Below are positions 50,255 to 61,000 of a DNA stretch of 64,000 bases, one piece after another. The notes beneath the pieces are model-generated. The model ran no database searches. It was not told the origin of the DNA and saw only the letters and a program-made list of their open reading frames with translations. Position 1 is the stretch's first letter. Every line of letters begins with the position of its first letter. This DNA is from Haemonchus contortus (taxonomy: Eukaryota > Nematoda > Chromadorea > Rhabditida > Trichostrongylidae), in the NCBI GenBank assembly GCA_000469685.2, contig LS997564.1:25540459-25604458 (forward strand), written 5' to 3'. The position numbers and the translations under genes are program-made.

Positions 50255-50765
50255 AGAACCAGAGTTAAGGATAAAATCGGCTCATGGGATATCCCTTGGA
50301 GGGTGAATCTGTGCCCTCCCCCGTATGCCATATATGGCCTGTCAGGTGGAAAAATGGCCTAGATAGTAGGGCGTTATAGTTTCAAAGATTGTCCAGTGTG
50401 TAGTATGGACGAGTTTCATAGGCATTGCAAAGGCTCACCATACACGGGGGAACCCATGAAGGAAATTCAAACAACTTGTCATGACCCATAACGACAGTGA
50501 AAGGCAGTTTTGGACAGTTTTGGTCTAATGTAGTCAGCTCTTAGCGCAACTGCAACAACTGAAAACTCGTCCAAGTACCCCTTCCATGTTATTTCCGTCA
50601 TGGTAATCTCGTCCAACCTCTATTTCTCCTACTTTTGAAGAGCCATACTTTTCTCGAAATCGGCGGATTCTCTCGCTTTCTTCACTACCGGCGCACTATT
50701 CCCAATCAGTACTTCCGCTTTTCGATTTAAAAAATGGTACCTCGAAATTATCGTAAACTGTACCT
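50255..50765. mobile_element. MITE copy 5 (511 bp)
   Basis: The right end, reverse-complemented, aggtacagtttacgataatt and the internal block ccatgttatttccgtcatgg match copy 1. The left end agaaccagagttaaggataa is diverged but preceded by TTAA; the right flank is TTCA. Confidence 0.65.
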
Positions 50766-51114
50766 TTCAGTAAAAAGTGAAGCACATGAAGACGGGAACC
50801 TTATCACAGTAAAAAGGGGAATAGAGAGCCAGCCGAACAAAAAGTACTGGTTTGGTCAACTACATGAATGCAATTAATCATATAGCAATTTTATGTTCAA
50901 TCAGGGAATTCGCTGGACAAGATATGGGCGATCAGAGCAACATTTTCACCGATTATTCATAGCGATGCAGACTAAAGCTTTCGGCTGCATTGTTGCAACT
51001 ATGAAGTCACATAACTGAACGAATATGTAGCTGAACATCTCATATTACTTGACGATTCCTTAACGATTACTGGAAATGGTGAAGAAGTGGCAATGACACC
51101 CCTATGTAACTTAC

Positions 51115-51181
51115 ATTTCTCGACTAATTCCCTAACATTCCGCTCGGGACGTTTTCTTTCAAGAGCTCTCAAGAACTCCAT
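51115..51181 (-). pseudogene. Coding exon (EFLRALERKRPERNVRELVEK) of the unidentified minus-strand locus
   Basis: Reads MEFLRALERKRPERNVRELV followed by EK, ending at a GTAAGT donor (51114) in phase 1. Its 5' boundary is unclear: no good acceptor lies upstream, and the ATG at 51181 could belong to the exon interior. It probably follows the exon at 51533-51662, because both are charged and coding-like on the same strand, but this link is an inference. Confidence 0.5.
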
Positions 51182-51532
51182 TCATACCTCCATATCAGAT
51201 TAATTGGTAATACAATAAATCCATTTGGTTGGGAAAAACGCTGGCCCACATCACTCTGTTGGTCCCACTAGTCAATGTGTAAGCCAATTAGCCAGTTGTA
51301 CATATTAATGGCTTCTCATTCCTGAGTACAAGTCGAATATGCCGCTTGGTCCGAGAAAGGTTCAAGCGAAGCTGAAAACTTCACATGTACCTGTCCACGG
51401 TGCATATAATTTGGCCTAAAGGCAATCAAATTACTTCATCCAGCGAACTTGAATGCCCTACTGTTTCGACATAATGAAATAGATCCCTCTAGATCTAGTC
51501 ACGTAGCTCACGTATCCTAAATAGTTGCTTAC

Positions 51533-52187
51533 CCTTGCGGCAGACTGCAGCTCGCCACCCATGACACATACAGTTAGACGAATGGCATCGTAGTCGCCTT
51601 CCTTCCTTCCACGACCCAGAAGCGGAGAACGGCATCAGTCTTCGGATGAATGGGGATAGGAGCTTAACTAGTCATAGTCATACCCAGTTGATCGTTATAC
51701 TATTCGGACATGCTGCGAATCTGAGGTGTAGGACCTTCAACGAAATTGAGCGCACTGCTCACTCTGAAGGGGTGGATGAGGTGCATTTCTGCTTTTTGGC
51801 CCTAATTCTTTGGAACCGCTGTAAGGCTGACTTGGGCGATTCAAAGAAGTCTGACTCAAAGAGCGTGCCTGTGAAGGATCACCCTTACTCTTTCCTCTGA
51901 CTGACCCCGCGATTTGGAGTGATGTTCGAAATCATAGAGGAATTTGCATGTGCACTTGCTTACTCTTCGTGGACCCTTCCAATAAGCGAGTCACTGCTTT
52001 GACTCCCAATTAACTCCAGACTTCCTTGGCCCAAATCGTTCACTATCGGTACAGCGGCAGACTTGGCTACCCCGAAAAGTGAACTTTTCGGCGTAGCCAA
52101 GTCGGCAAATTCACAAAGCGTGTCCGCGGGAGCTGCTTGTCTTAACAATTCCAAAGATTCACCAACTTTCACGCAGTCTTTCCAGTT
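51533..52187 (-). pseudogene. Three linked exons of an unidentified gene, with frame breaks
   Basis: Exon a (to 51964) includes GESLELLRQAAPADTLCEFA, DLATPKSSLFGVAKSAAVP and VNDLGQGSLELIGSQ, donor GTAAGC. A 67-nt intron leads to exon b, 51896-51763, rich in Ser, Pro and Gln (QARSLSQTSLNRPSQPYSGS), donor GTGAGC. A 100-nt intron leads to exon c, 51662-51533 (HPKTDAVLRFWVVEGRK, then GDYDAIRLTVCVMGGELQSA), donor GTAAGC. Phases match across both introns. In exon c the frame slips at about 51597-51606; one missing G in AAGGC would restore it. Upstream of exon a an in-frame TGA stands at 52190-52188. Family not recognised. Confidence 0.6.
52057..52106. repeat. Inverted repeat inside a coding exon (24-bp arms, 2 mismatches)
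   Basis: Left arm 52057-52080 and right arm 52083-52106 (acttttcggcgtagccaagt and onward) pair with two mismatches around a 2-nt centre. On the minus strand it encodes ADLATPKSSLFGVAKSAA. Confidence 0.9.
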
Positions 52188-52365
52188 TCATAGCTTCGAT
52201 ACTTTCAGAACGTCCCACTGCTTCATCTCGTCAACGCTGCTGCTCAGACAAATCCCAGATTCACCGTTCCGTGAGTTTTTTGATATCGCAAGCTTTGTAA
52301 CGCATTTTATTGCGTCCTTTTGAAGAATTCTTCTCAGGGGAATCACTGACGTCAGTGAAAATCAC

Positions 52366-52428
52366 TCCCTTAATCATGAAAAATTGCTCTGCTTTGATGG
52401 TTCATGATTAAGGCAAGCTGGAGCGGAA
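52366..52428. repeat. Short hairpin (arms ccttaatcatgaa / ttcatgattaagg)
   Basis: A 13-bp perfect inverted repeat separated by about 20 bases near 52368-52413, in non-coding sequence between candidate exons. Confidence 0.8.
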
Positions 52429-52967
52429 CAATGAGGCACGGGGGAGGGGAACTGCATTAGGAAATGCAGCAGATGGAGTCGAATGGTCTCCGCTGCATTC
52501 ACCTGCCAGAAATCGCTCAGAGTTTTTGCTGGGGTGTTCCTTTCGAAACGAATTATTCGGCAAGGATCAGTTCTTCGATTCCATCGGGGAAAATCAATGT
52601 GATTTGATATCAACGATTATCAGAGCACTACTTTCGCTGCTTTTTTTACTTGAGTTCAGCGAAGCTAAGCAAATCAAAGTCCAACGGTCGAACTTTTGAA
52701 CTTCACATCTTTTGCAAATTAGCTAATAATTAATGGGAATCGGTGAGTCGATTTTACGTCATTAGATCTTTTCCAGCATCAGGTTTTTCGGTAAGGAATT
52801 CTCATATTATTCCTCAGAATTAGGCTTACATATGTAAAAGCGAAAAGAGACTAAAAGCCATATCTTCTCTTGGGCCGACAGGCTACGGTAACAAAGAGAA
52901 AGCATCGCGCTCCCATTGGAAATTCGACTTGCAGTTATTCATATGAAAGGGATGGTTGCATCAGGTC

Positions 52968-53040
52968 TAGGTAGTGTAACGGATATTCACGATGCCCTAG
53001 AAAAAAGGCACGAGTTCGAGTCCAGTCCAATACCGTAGCT
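52968..53040 (+). repeat. tRNA-like SINE head
   Basis: ctaggtagtgtaacggatat (A-box-like) and gcacgagttcgagtccagt (B-box-like) at tRNA-like spacing. It does not close as a full cloverleaf by eye. Confidence 0.5.
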
Positions 53041-53493
53041 AGCAGCGTGGCGGTGCCGACAGCGGTAAAAAGCAACACTTTACAGAACCATAAAAGTTAA
53101 AGGCACATCCTGCTTCAGCAGAATCGGGGTTATGGTATTCGTAAGGGTCTTAGATGTCGAGTGGTCCTATAGCGAAAAAAGGATCACAACAACAAGAATC
53201 AAGGCCGTCGTTTTCGCTAAGTCACACTGTAAATGGGAGAGCTGAAGGCCTGGATCTCCTCGGTCAAGTAATGAATCAGCTTCCCTGAGGTACCACAGAA
53301 GAATTCTTTTTGACGATACTTCATACACAAACCGTACGGGGGACCCGAACGACATTACTTAGACGATAATCAGCGATATTGGGGATAGAGCATCATTGTG
53401 GGCGTAAAGCCTCTTGCTAAAAAACCCTGAGCAGCTTTCCTGCTAAGCCTCTACCTGTGAAATTGACCTAATCTTTCCTAGTATGGCAGCTTA

Positions 53494-53512
53494 CCCCCCC
53501 CCCCCCCCCCCC
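53494..53512 (+). repeat. Mono-C tract, 19 C
   Basis: Nineteen consecutive C (G on the minus strand), the longest homopolymer in the window. Confidence 0.95.
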
Positions 53513-53682
53513 TGAATTCACCTCGACGTGAGTTTTTCACTCACTTCCGAAATCAATCGAAACGGTTGAAAACTACAGACAGACAGTGTCTAAAATTCCT
53601 TTTAAGAGTGACTTCTTCGAGAAAAGAATGGTTTGAGATCAATTACGCCACATCCACCTCGCAGGACGTTCGTTTTAGCTTT

Positions 53683-53835
53683 CAAAGCATAGGATGTGAA
53701 GCCATTGGGCCACTGGAAGAAACAAGAAATTCTCATGAAGCACCACCACTTTGTGGAAGGCCCCTTTTAACTTACCAAACATAGAATATGAAGCAACTGA
53801 GCCACTGGAAAAAGCAGGAAATCTTTCATGAAGAA
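53683..53835 (-). repeat. Tandem duplication (period about 92 bp) carrying a splice-acceptor-plus-exon unit
   Basis: Copies at 53683-53743 and 53775-53835 share catgaag, ccactggaa and gtgaag/atgaag blocks. On the minus strand each has a pyrimidine-rich acceptor (TTTTTCCAG and TTTCTTCCAG) followed by a similar short frame (GSVASYSMF and GPMASHPML). Only the 53775 copy keeps a GTAAGT donor. Confidence 0.6.
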
Positions 53836-53839
53836 CGAA

Positions 53840-54372
53840 TTACCCCCAGGAAAAATTTGTTCCGGAGGCCCATCATGTGGCAGAATCTGACGATGCACCC
53901 CCGTCTGTTCCAAGCAGTAACTGGAGTTCTTAGGGATCGCGTTCGTAAAAAATTCCTCGACACGCTCAAGGATGTTCTCCTCCTGATCCGCTTGAACCCG
54001 CGATTTATATTGGTCGTTTTTCCCGAGCTTCGAGTCCCCTAGTGCTCCCTGGCCACGAATTTTCGCCGAAGATCTGGACCAAAAAAAGCAAATTTAGCTT
54101 CTTTCGGGACTTCGTCGGCAAGATCGAAGGCAAATGTCGAACGAGATGAGCGAGACTTTTCCCTCGGAAATGCGCTTGCTACCAAATGGGCTTTCTCGGC
54201 AATATGAGCGAACATAAATCTGGTCTAATCCGACTTTATGTTCGCCTAGGGCTGGGAGTGCAACTCCAAGCTCTCGTCGTTTCCTTCGATACTGCCCACC
54301 ATCGCTGCAGTGTGTCGACTATGTTCGACCAGAACTCGATGCTATTCTTGTCCTCCTCTTTGTCTTTCGAAA
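53840..54372 (-). pseudogene. Upstream coding part of the unidentified minus-strand locus, frame broken
   Basis: Frame blocks in order: SKDKEEDKNSIEFWSNIVDT then LQRWW (54371-54305); EKAHLVASAFPREKSRSSRS then TFAFDLADEVPKEAKFAFFG and PDLRRKFVARE (54200-54045) to TAG at 54041-54039; and, in the adjacent frame, LGDSKLGKNDQYKSRVQADQ then EENILERVEEFFTNAIPKNS (54042 downward). One inserted base near 54043 would join the last two blocks. Other frames here are also partly open, so exon limits are uncertain. Charged, low-hydrophobic composition suggests a soluble, partly disordered protein. Not recognised. Confidence 0.5.
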
Positions 54373-55378
54373 CTTAAACTACTGGTTCAATCAGAAAAGT
54401 AATTCTTCTCTCTTCTTCTATGGGGTTACCGTAATCTAAAGAGATACCATGCAAGTGGGCATATGTTTCGTTGCCAATTTCGCAGAACCACATCAAAAGT
54501 TTCCCATCGACCTTCCTGTCGGTCTCAGCAAAGCAAAACCAAACTTTGTAGTTAAGTCTATTGTACCAGTAACTTTACTACATAACCACCGTCACCTCAG
54601 CATCGTCTCACTTGGGAGGTTGCAGATTGGAAGGAACTCGAAGCCCACGGTGTAGGTAACCATTGTACATTGTGATGATCGTCGTGCAAGTTTTTTGTCA
54701 TACTTTTGCACCAAAGGGGTCTGTACTTCTCTATCATTTTCTTATCTTCCAAACGAGTTTTCACACTTTGGTAACTGACCAATTTACAAAGGCGAAAACC
54801 GTACAAGTTTACATCGTCACTGGAACTCGATCCTTGCAAGTCTACCTTGGAGTAAAGCACAGTACTCGCGAGTACTCAGTTTCTGAAGAACAAGAAAACG
54901 CTTTCTTTCAGTTACCCTCCTGGGTAAACCGCTGGCTAGTAAACCGGCCAGTAAACAGCGCTTCTCTTTATTCCTTTATCCTTTCCACTCAGCCCGTAAA
55001 TAGGGCCGAATCATAAGCGGCAACTCCGCATGGACGAGATTTCGGCCAGAAGAAGGAAGGATTCACCTGAGACTTACTGACGGCTAACGGTAGCATGTCT
55101 CCCCACCTGAAATGAGGATTACCGTAGGCCTACACGATTACGGTAAATTGTGTAAACAGAAAGCGGCGAACTACTTTTAGAAATGAATTCCGGTTTTTCC
55201 TCAATTGTTGCGAAAAGGCCCTCTCACCAGAATGATCGATCTCTTCGAGCTTTCTTGGAGGCTACTGAAGTTTAACTATGAAAAACACATGTCTTCCTCT
55301 TCAAAGGGGAACACTGTTCATAGTTGTAGGAATTAAGTCTCTTCAGCCTTCAGTACATGCCAAATCTGGACATTTCAG

Positions 55379-55530
55379 AATGTTGATGCCTCCGAACAAT
55401 GGTATGCCACGATGGCCAAGTGCACCAGCTCCACCGGTCATTCATAATACACCTGACCCACCGATATTCCTTCCACAAATGTACAACTCACAGTTACAGC
55501 CACGACTACAGTACCCGCCGACGATTGATT
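55379..55530 (+). CDS. Possible first coding exon of a proline-rich protein
   Basis: Acceptor ggacatttcag, one base, then ATG at 55380 and 50 codons plus one base to a GTGAGT donor at 55531. The peptide begins MLMPPNNGMPRWPSAPAPPV and continues with PDPPIFLPQMYNSQLQP; 14 of 50 residues are proline and several are Met, Asn or Gln, as in disordered regions of RNA- or actin-associated proteins. An ATG one base after a TTTCAG acceptor fits spliced-leader addition. No convincing second exon was found in the remaining 8.5 kb, so it may lie beyond a long intron or the exon may be spurious. Confidence 0.45.
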
Positions 55531-56009
55531 GTGAGTTTACTTCAAACTCGTTCTGCATCAAATTACTACGAAAAGGCCTTGAAGAGCCCTAGTAACCATG
55601 AGAATGGAGTCTCAGCGAAGATTAGTCGTAAAATTTGTAAACAAAGCCTCGAAACTCCCATTTGAGCTCATAGCAGTAATCCAAGCTTCACTGTTGTAGG
55701 CCTGAACCGGCCAGTACTACGGCAACAGCGGTTTATACAGAAATCGAGGGTTTGCAGCAAAGATTTGCGTGTTTCTTAGCCGGATAATAAAAAGGGAGAT
55801 CCTCTTTTTCATCCAAAAATAACAATGACTCATTCGATATTGATGAGAAGAGGAAGCTTCTCGGGTTAAAAACGATCAGAAAGGATAATTTCTGTGGGGA
55901 AGGTCGACCTCCGTATCACAGTAGCGCGTAAGGCTACGCCATGAAACCAATTGTAACGTCGATTTACAGCTCAGTTTACACCCATTTCCACAAGCGCGTT
56001 TACAAGCAG

Positions 56010-56165
56010 CAACGCTGGTTCTATGAATTAAAGTGAGGCTTGGCGAAAAGGCGGTGTTGTAGCAACTATCGTTCGGAAGCATAGTCCGGGGATCAAATCC
56101 TGAATAGATATCGACTCGAGCCACGATTATAAATGGAAGCCGGATGCGGAGGCGTATTCCATGAA
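56010..56165 (+). repeat. Degenerate SINE copy, first family
   Basis: gtgttgtagcaactatcg in the A-box position, gggatcaaatcctgaatag in the B-box position, then atggaagccggatgcgg and gcgtattcc, matching the module order of the SINE at 36893. Confidence 0.5.
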
Positions 56166-56857
56166 GCAATAGAATTTAAGAAGATTAAGAAAAGCTCAGT
56201 TCAAAAATAACTCCATTCAATTTTCAGCACTGAGGGTGAAGACGTATAGGAGGGATATCGTGGGGCAATCTACTTTTTACACTTTTGGTTTAATCAGCCA
56301 GCCTAATGATAGGAACAAATGGTGTTAGTTTTGCAGTGCCAACACCAATTGTTCACTTTATTATTCTTAAACTAAGGGATTTGCTTACCCCGCAAAAATA
56401 TGAATTTATACTGAGGGGGCTCCTGTTCGTATCCAGTTCAAGGCTCTTCCGAAAGGGATTCGGGATTTTGGGAAGGCTCAGAAGTCGCAAAAACGCGGAT
56501 TTTTTCTAAGTTATGCCGGTACCAGATGTTACAGTAGTAGCGCAGAGGAAAGAGGCGCCGATTTGTGGATTACTAGATTGGGTCCGGCTCGCACTACCCA
56601 CACCGCACAATCTCCATAGCTTTTCTCAGCTGTAGAATGCTCTTTGCTCCACGACAGGAAAACTAGACTATCTTTTACTGCTTATAAGAAAAACAATAAA
56701 CAATAAACTGTAAACATTATGTCTTATCACCATTGACAATGAACATTTGTTATTATCGGTTATTGCTAAGAATACACGTCTATAAAATACTAATTACTTC
56801 GCATAAGAAGAGAACCATGAAGACTATAGGCTAAAGGCCGCTTACCAATAACAACGC

Positions 56858-56968
56858 CAATCGACCAATTTCGGGACGCGCCCCGCATTCAGCTTCCATG
56901 AGCATCGCACTGACGATTTGAAAGCGTACGTAACCTATACAATGGCTTGCGATGCCGTGCCGGTCCGC
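56858..56968 (-). repeat. SINE 3' module, minus strand
   Basis: Reverse complement contains catcgcaagccattgtatag, atggaagctgaatgcggggc and gcgtcccg, matching the module at 40190-40316. Confidence 0.6.
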
Positions 56969-57631
56969 AAAACAATGCCTTCATTTTCCCCACAGATCTG
57001 GGAGGATGAAGGCATCGATTTGTGAACCGGCACAGCATCCAATCAACTTACCTGAGAAATGGGAGGTCAGATCAGTCTGGGCGGGTATCTATCCGGAATC
57101 CTTTACTTATCGAAGAAAAAGTGGGGCTCAAACTTACTTTGACGTGGGATGGTAGTTGATGTTCCATGAACTTAGCTTTTGGTCTCTTAAAGCCTCACAT
57201 CAATCAGTCGACACTTGAGAAGTGGTTTACACAACTTTTCGTCATGAGCTTCATAGTTGCAACAGGGAAGTGACAATCTCTTGGCCAAAAAAACTGCGAA
57301 GTAACAATCATCTCAACAACTGTTCGTTCATTCCTGCAATCTCCAACTACCCATGATTTATCTAAAAAACGGCTTCTTTTGATGTAATCGATCTGCTTGG
57401 GAGGCTGGCAGAAATAAGTGAAAAGAACGATCAAATCAAATATGTAAGAGAAAGAATATCAGCGGGCATGTAGGAAAAACAACTTGGGGAAGTTCACCCC
57501 TCGGAAGGTGACGCTACGCTACCCCCTACACTGAAAGGCCTACAAAATTGGTAAACTAGACCCAGAGACCTGTATGTCTTCATATCCTTTTTCTGAAATC
57601 TGATCCTCATTCCCACCAATATTGTTAGGGG

Positions 57632-57815
57632 TGAGGCAGAGGTGGTGTAGTGGCAAGAGGCTCACTGTCACACAAGAATGGACCAGGTTCGAATACCGAT
57701 TCGATACTCGTCCTAGCCAAATAACCCTTCCATCCCTCCGGAGTCGGTTAATCTGCACCAGACGCCACTACGATCCCGAATGGAAGTGGAATGCAGGACA
57801 CATCCGAAATCGGTT
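57632..57815 (+). mobile_element. tRNA-derived SINE copy, first family
   Basis: A box tggtgtagtggcaagag, B box caggttcgaataccgat, then cttccatccctcc and gatcccgaatggaagtgg. Same order as 36893-37178, but missing part of the body. Confidence 0.72.
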
Positions 57816-58499
57816 TTTTTATGTCAAAAGCTACATATACCCTCGTTTCTGGCGAGCTGTTATTTCAAAAAGATAGGAGTAATCTGCTCATCAGATTAAC
57901 CTAGGTGAAAAGGGACGCCGTTCTCTGCCAGTCTGGAACCGAATTAGTGGCTCTTGAGGCATGGCTGGCCTAGACAAATCACGAACTCGCAGTTGACCAT
58001 TAGACCAGGTATCTGGATACGGTACCACCTGACCCTCCTTAATTTGGAATCTGGCTGACATCTACTGCGTCCTGTAGACGGCGAGGTGGCTAAATCACCA
58101 AAACATGATGTTAGTTTAGAAAATACTTGGAGGTATTTACACGAGTTGCCAACCACCTCTGTCGCTCTTCACTGTTGAGCTCAGCTCCTAGTTCTCACCA
58201 TCCTTTGCCTGAACACAGGTGTTCGGCCTCACAGCGTGTCACAAGTCACCCTACTCAATCTCTTTTTTGCAATGTTACCTCTGTGAGAACGCGTCCTGAG
58301 GAAAAACCTTGCAAAAAGCTAGGGACAGAGGTGTCAGCATCAGCTGGTTCCTGCCTACACCACAATGTTGATTTTTTGCACCAAACTGCGGTGGCAATTG
58401 TGTTTACGGACAGCCCCGGTTCCGCCTGGGCGGCAGCGTTCTGGTCCCGAATCGAACTCGGCTAATCTCGTTGGAATACGATCTACGGGAATATGGTTC

Positions 58500-60500
58500 T
58501 GGGAACTTCTTCCCACTACGACACCCTCACAGGATACTATCGGCATTATGAACAGCTAGATTTCAACATCAAATGGAAATATTTTTCTGGTCTCTGACCC
58601 TATTCGGTCCCTTAAATTTAAATTTGCAACGCCGCGATGTAAATATGGAACAACTTTTTGAACTTGGGAGTTCCAATACTCCCGTATACAACCTAGGCAT
58701 ACCATCCCCACCAACTCATAAGGTAAGCTGACATCATACAAACCTGCGTCAGAACGAACAAAATAAACTCTACCGGACTGTAATGTTTGGTATTCCCCGG
58801 CCATCAGCATGAGTCATCAATCGCCCACCTTGGATTGAAAATATCCCATCGTGCATAACGGATGTCGAAATGTTATGCTCGGTGGGTCCCCTAGTGAATA
58901 CCTGCACTGAGGAGGTCCTGAAGCGCGTGTTACGTGGCAGGTCATTGCGAAATGTCATTCAAGTTCCCATGCACGATTGGTGAACCACCTTTATGGCATT
59001 CCAGAGTGTTCTTCGACAAAACTGCCCGTGTTTTCCTTTCGATTATGTTCGGTTATGTTGACGACTCAAAGACGTTACCCTCAGCGGGAGTTAGAGGGTT
59101 CTGATGCGGTCTCACGCGCCTTTTCCTTCTAGTTTTACAGCCGTCGCGAGGTTTCCGAAGCTTTTTCCTTCAAGGTTCTACTTTTAGATCTCTTCCGCTC
59201 CTTCAATGTTAATCTTAAAAAAACTCGTAGCTGTTCGTTGGTTTGATTTTTGTTCGCCCACATTCCTTACCTCTTCTGAGAGCAATAACTTTTATCGCTC
59301 TTTTATTCGCTTTGTAACACTCCTTATCTTATCGAATAAGACGATTATAGTTTGAGATGCAGCAGCTCAGCTTCTTTCCAAAGGGTTCTTCCTTTAGCGG
59401 ATGATTTGCTGATAAGGGAGCCTGTGATAGCTCGGCTACAACTGGAGCCGAGAGGTTTCTGCGCAAGAGAATAGATGTATATCGATTCGCTCCATGAATG
59501 AACTTCCTGGGAGAGTCGGTAGTGTAGTTCCTCATGTGGGTGATTTAAACAATGCTCCTTCGTTGCTCCCACTTCCTCTTCTGGGTTTCCTGTAGCCACA
59601 TCTACTTTCATGCCGGGCTAGAAGTCGAGAAAAGTAAGATCCACGAATTGATTGTATGCCTTCTGCAGCTCGTGGAGGGATCATCCAACGGGCCTCCTCT
59701 CCAGGAATTTTGTAAACGACCTCTGAGAAGAGTAGGAGATACTTTTAAATTTTGGGCTCAAACTGACGTCATCTATCCCTGCACTATGCAATAGTAATCC
59801 CATTGGTTGTTTCCCTCCCGAGGGAGGTATGGTTTTAAGCCGTTTGTTTTGTTCTTTAACAAAAAGATTATTAGTCCTGAGGGATCCAGCTGGTGACCGC
59901 TTTGGCCTCCCACCGTCCATCATCAGCACGTTCCATCCAAGCATGACAGTTACAAAAAGATTTTTGAAACGCTCAACATCGCTTTTCGCATCTTCGCCCA
60001 TACTTGGACTTCAGTGCAGCTGTCAGCCGAAATATTAAAATGAACGGGATCAAGACTGTTTCCCAGAAACCTATTCTACCGCAAACATGATCGGGTGGGA
60101 ATCCGCAAGGGTGTTGGTAGGATTGCCCGCTGAACTTTGCGGTTGTATTCCCTCACTTCCTCTTCTTTAAATGACACTTCAGAGTAGTCCTCGATAGGTT
60201 CGCGCTCATCCCTTTTTATTTTCAGCCGCGTATGAGAGCACACATACATTTTGGGAATCGGCGAACAGCATAGGATATGTATCGATTGGTCAATCCTCTG
60301 TTCCCAAAGCATTCATACTCTGCGCGGACACATTGCCGGCGTCCGATATCCGTTGACCACACCCAAACTTGTGGATCGATAATGATAGCTTGACAGTGGA
60401 GGGTCAATTGGCGTCGGATGTTGTTGATGTGCCAACAGCATCCACTTTCCACAAATTTTTCTGTTCCAACAATGGATCTCACTCAACAAGCCTCAGGTGG
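58500..60500 (-). other. Region of fragmentary minus-strand frames, unrecognised
   Basis: Several adjacent minus-strand frames of 60-110 codons (60482-60222, 60312-60076, 60001-59681, 59611-59345, 58958-58770, 58810-58556) overlap or abut in different frames, as expected of a decayed retroelement. No diagnostic motif (reverse transcriptase YxDD, protease, integrase or zinc knuckle) could be identified, so I do not assign it. Confidence 0.3.
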
Positions 60501-60716
60501 ATCCCGTTTGATCCCATCTTGAAAAGCAATGCATGAGAATATCTTACCGTACTTGATTGAAGACCTCTTTTATCCGTGAATCTTCCTTTGTGCTCCGCGT
60601 TAGCCAAGGGACAAAAAAGGAAAGGCGATGAACGGGGTATATGGGAAAGCTTAACAAGAGGAACCTTGGAATGAGTGGCATTGCACTGAATACACCTTCT
60701 ATTGATCGACAGCGAC

Positions 60717-61000
60717 GTGCGTCGCCTGGGTATGGGTACATTCACCCAAAACTGGATGGACGCAGCAAATCGCGCGGCGAAATCCTTGGCGTTTCGAACG
60801 ACTTTAGCGCTTATCATTGGGGCCCAAATTCGAAGTAGAGTAGATAAGTAGAATTATCTGACCATACTAATATACTCCACTTGAAGTTTGCGCCCCGAGG
60901 ATAGGTGCCAAAGTCGTCCCAAACGTCACGAATTTCGCCGCGCCACTTGCCGCGTCCATCCAGTTCTGGGTGAATGTTCCGTCCCCCGCGTCGCCTCACG
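60717..61000. mobile_element. Foldback MITE F2 (about 284 bp)
   Basis: Left arm from 60717 contains acattcacccaaaactggat, ggacgcagcaaatcgcg and cggcgaaat. The right arm, reverse-complemented, contains acattcacccagaactggat, ggacgcggcaagtggcg and cggcgaaat. The arms are over 65 bp with a short AT-rich core. It is related in core and size to F1 at 61558. Confidence 0.8.

Noticed and set aside
58500..60500. LTR retrotransposon polyprotein
   Set aside because: Minus-strand frames abut as in a decayed polyprotein, but no protease, reverse transcriptase or integrase motif was found, so the class is not assigned.
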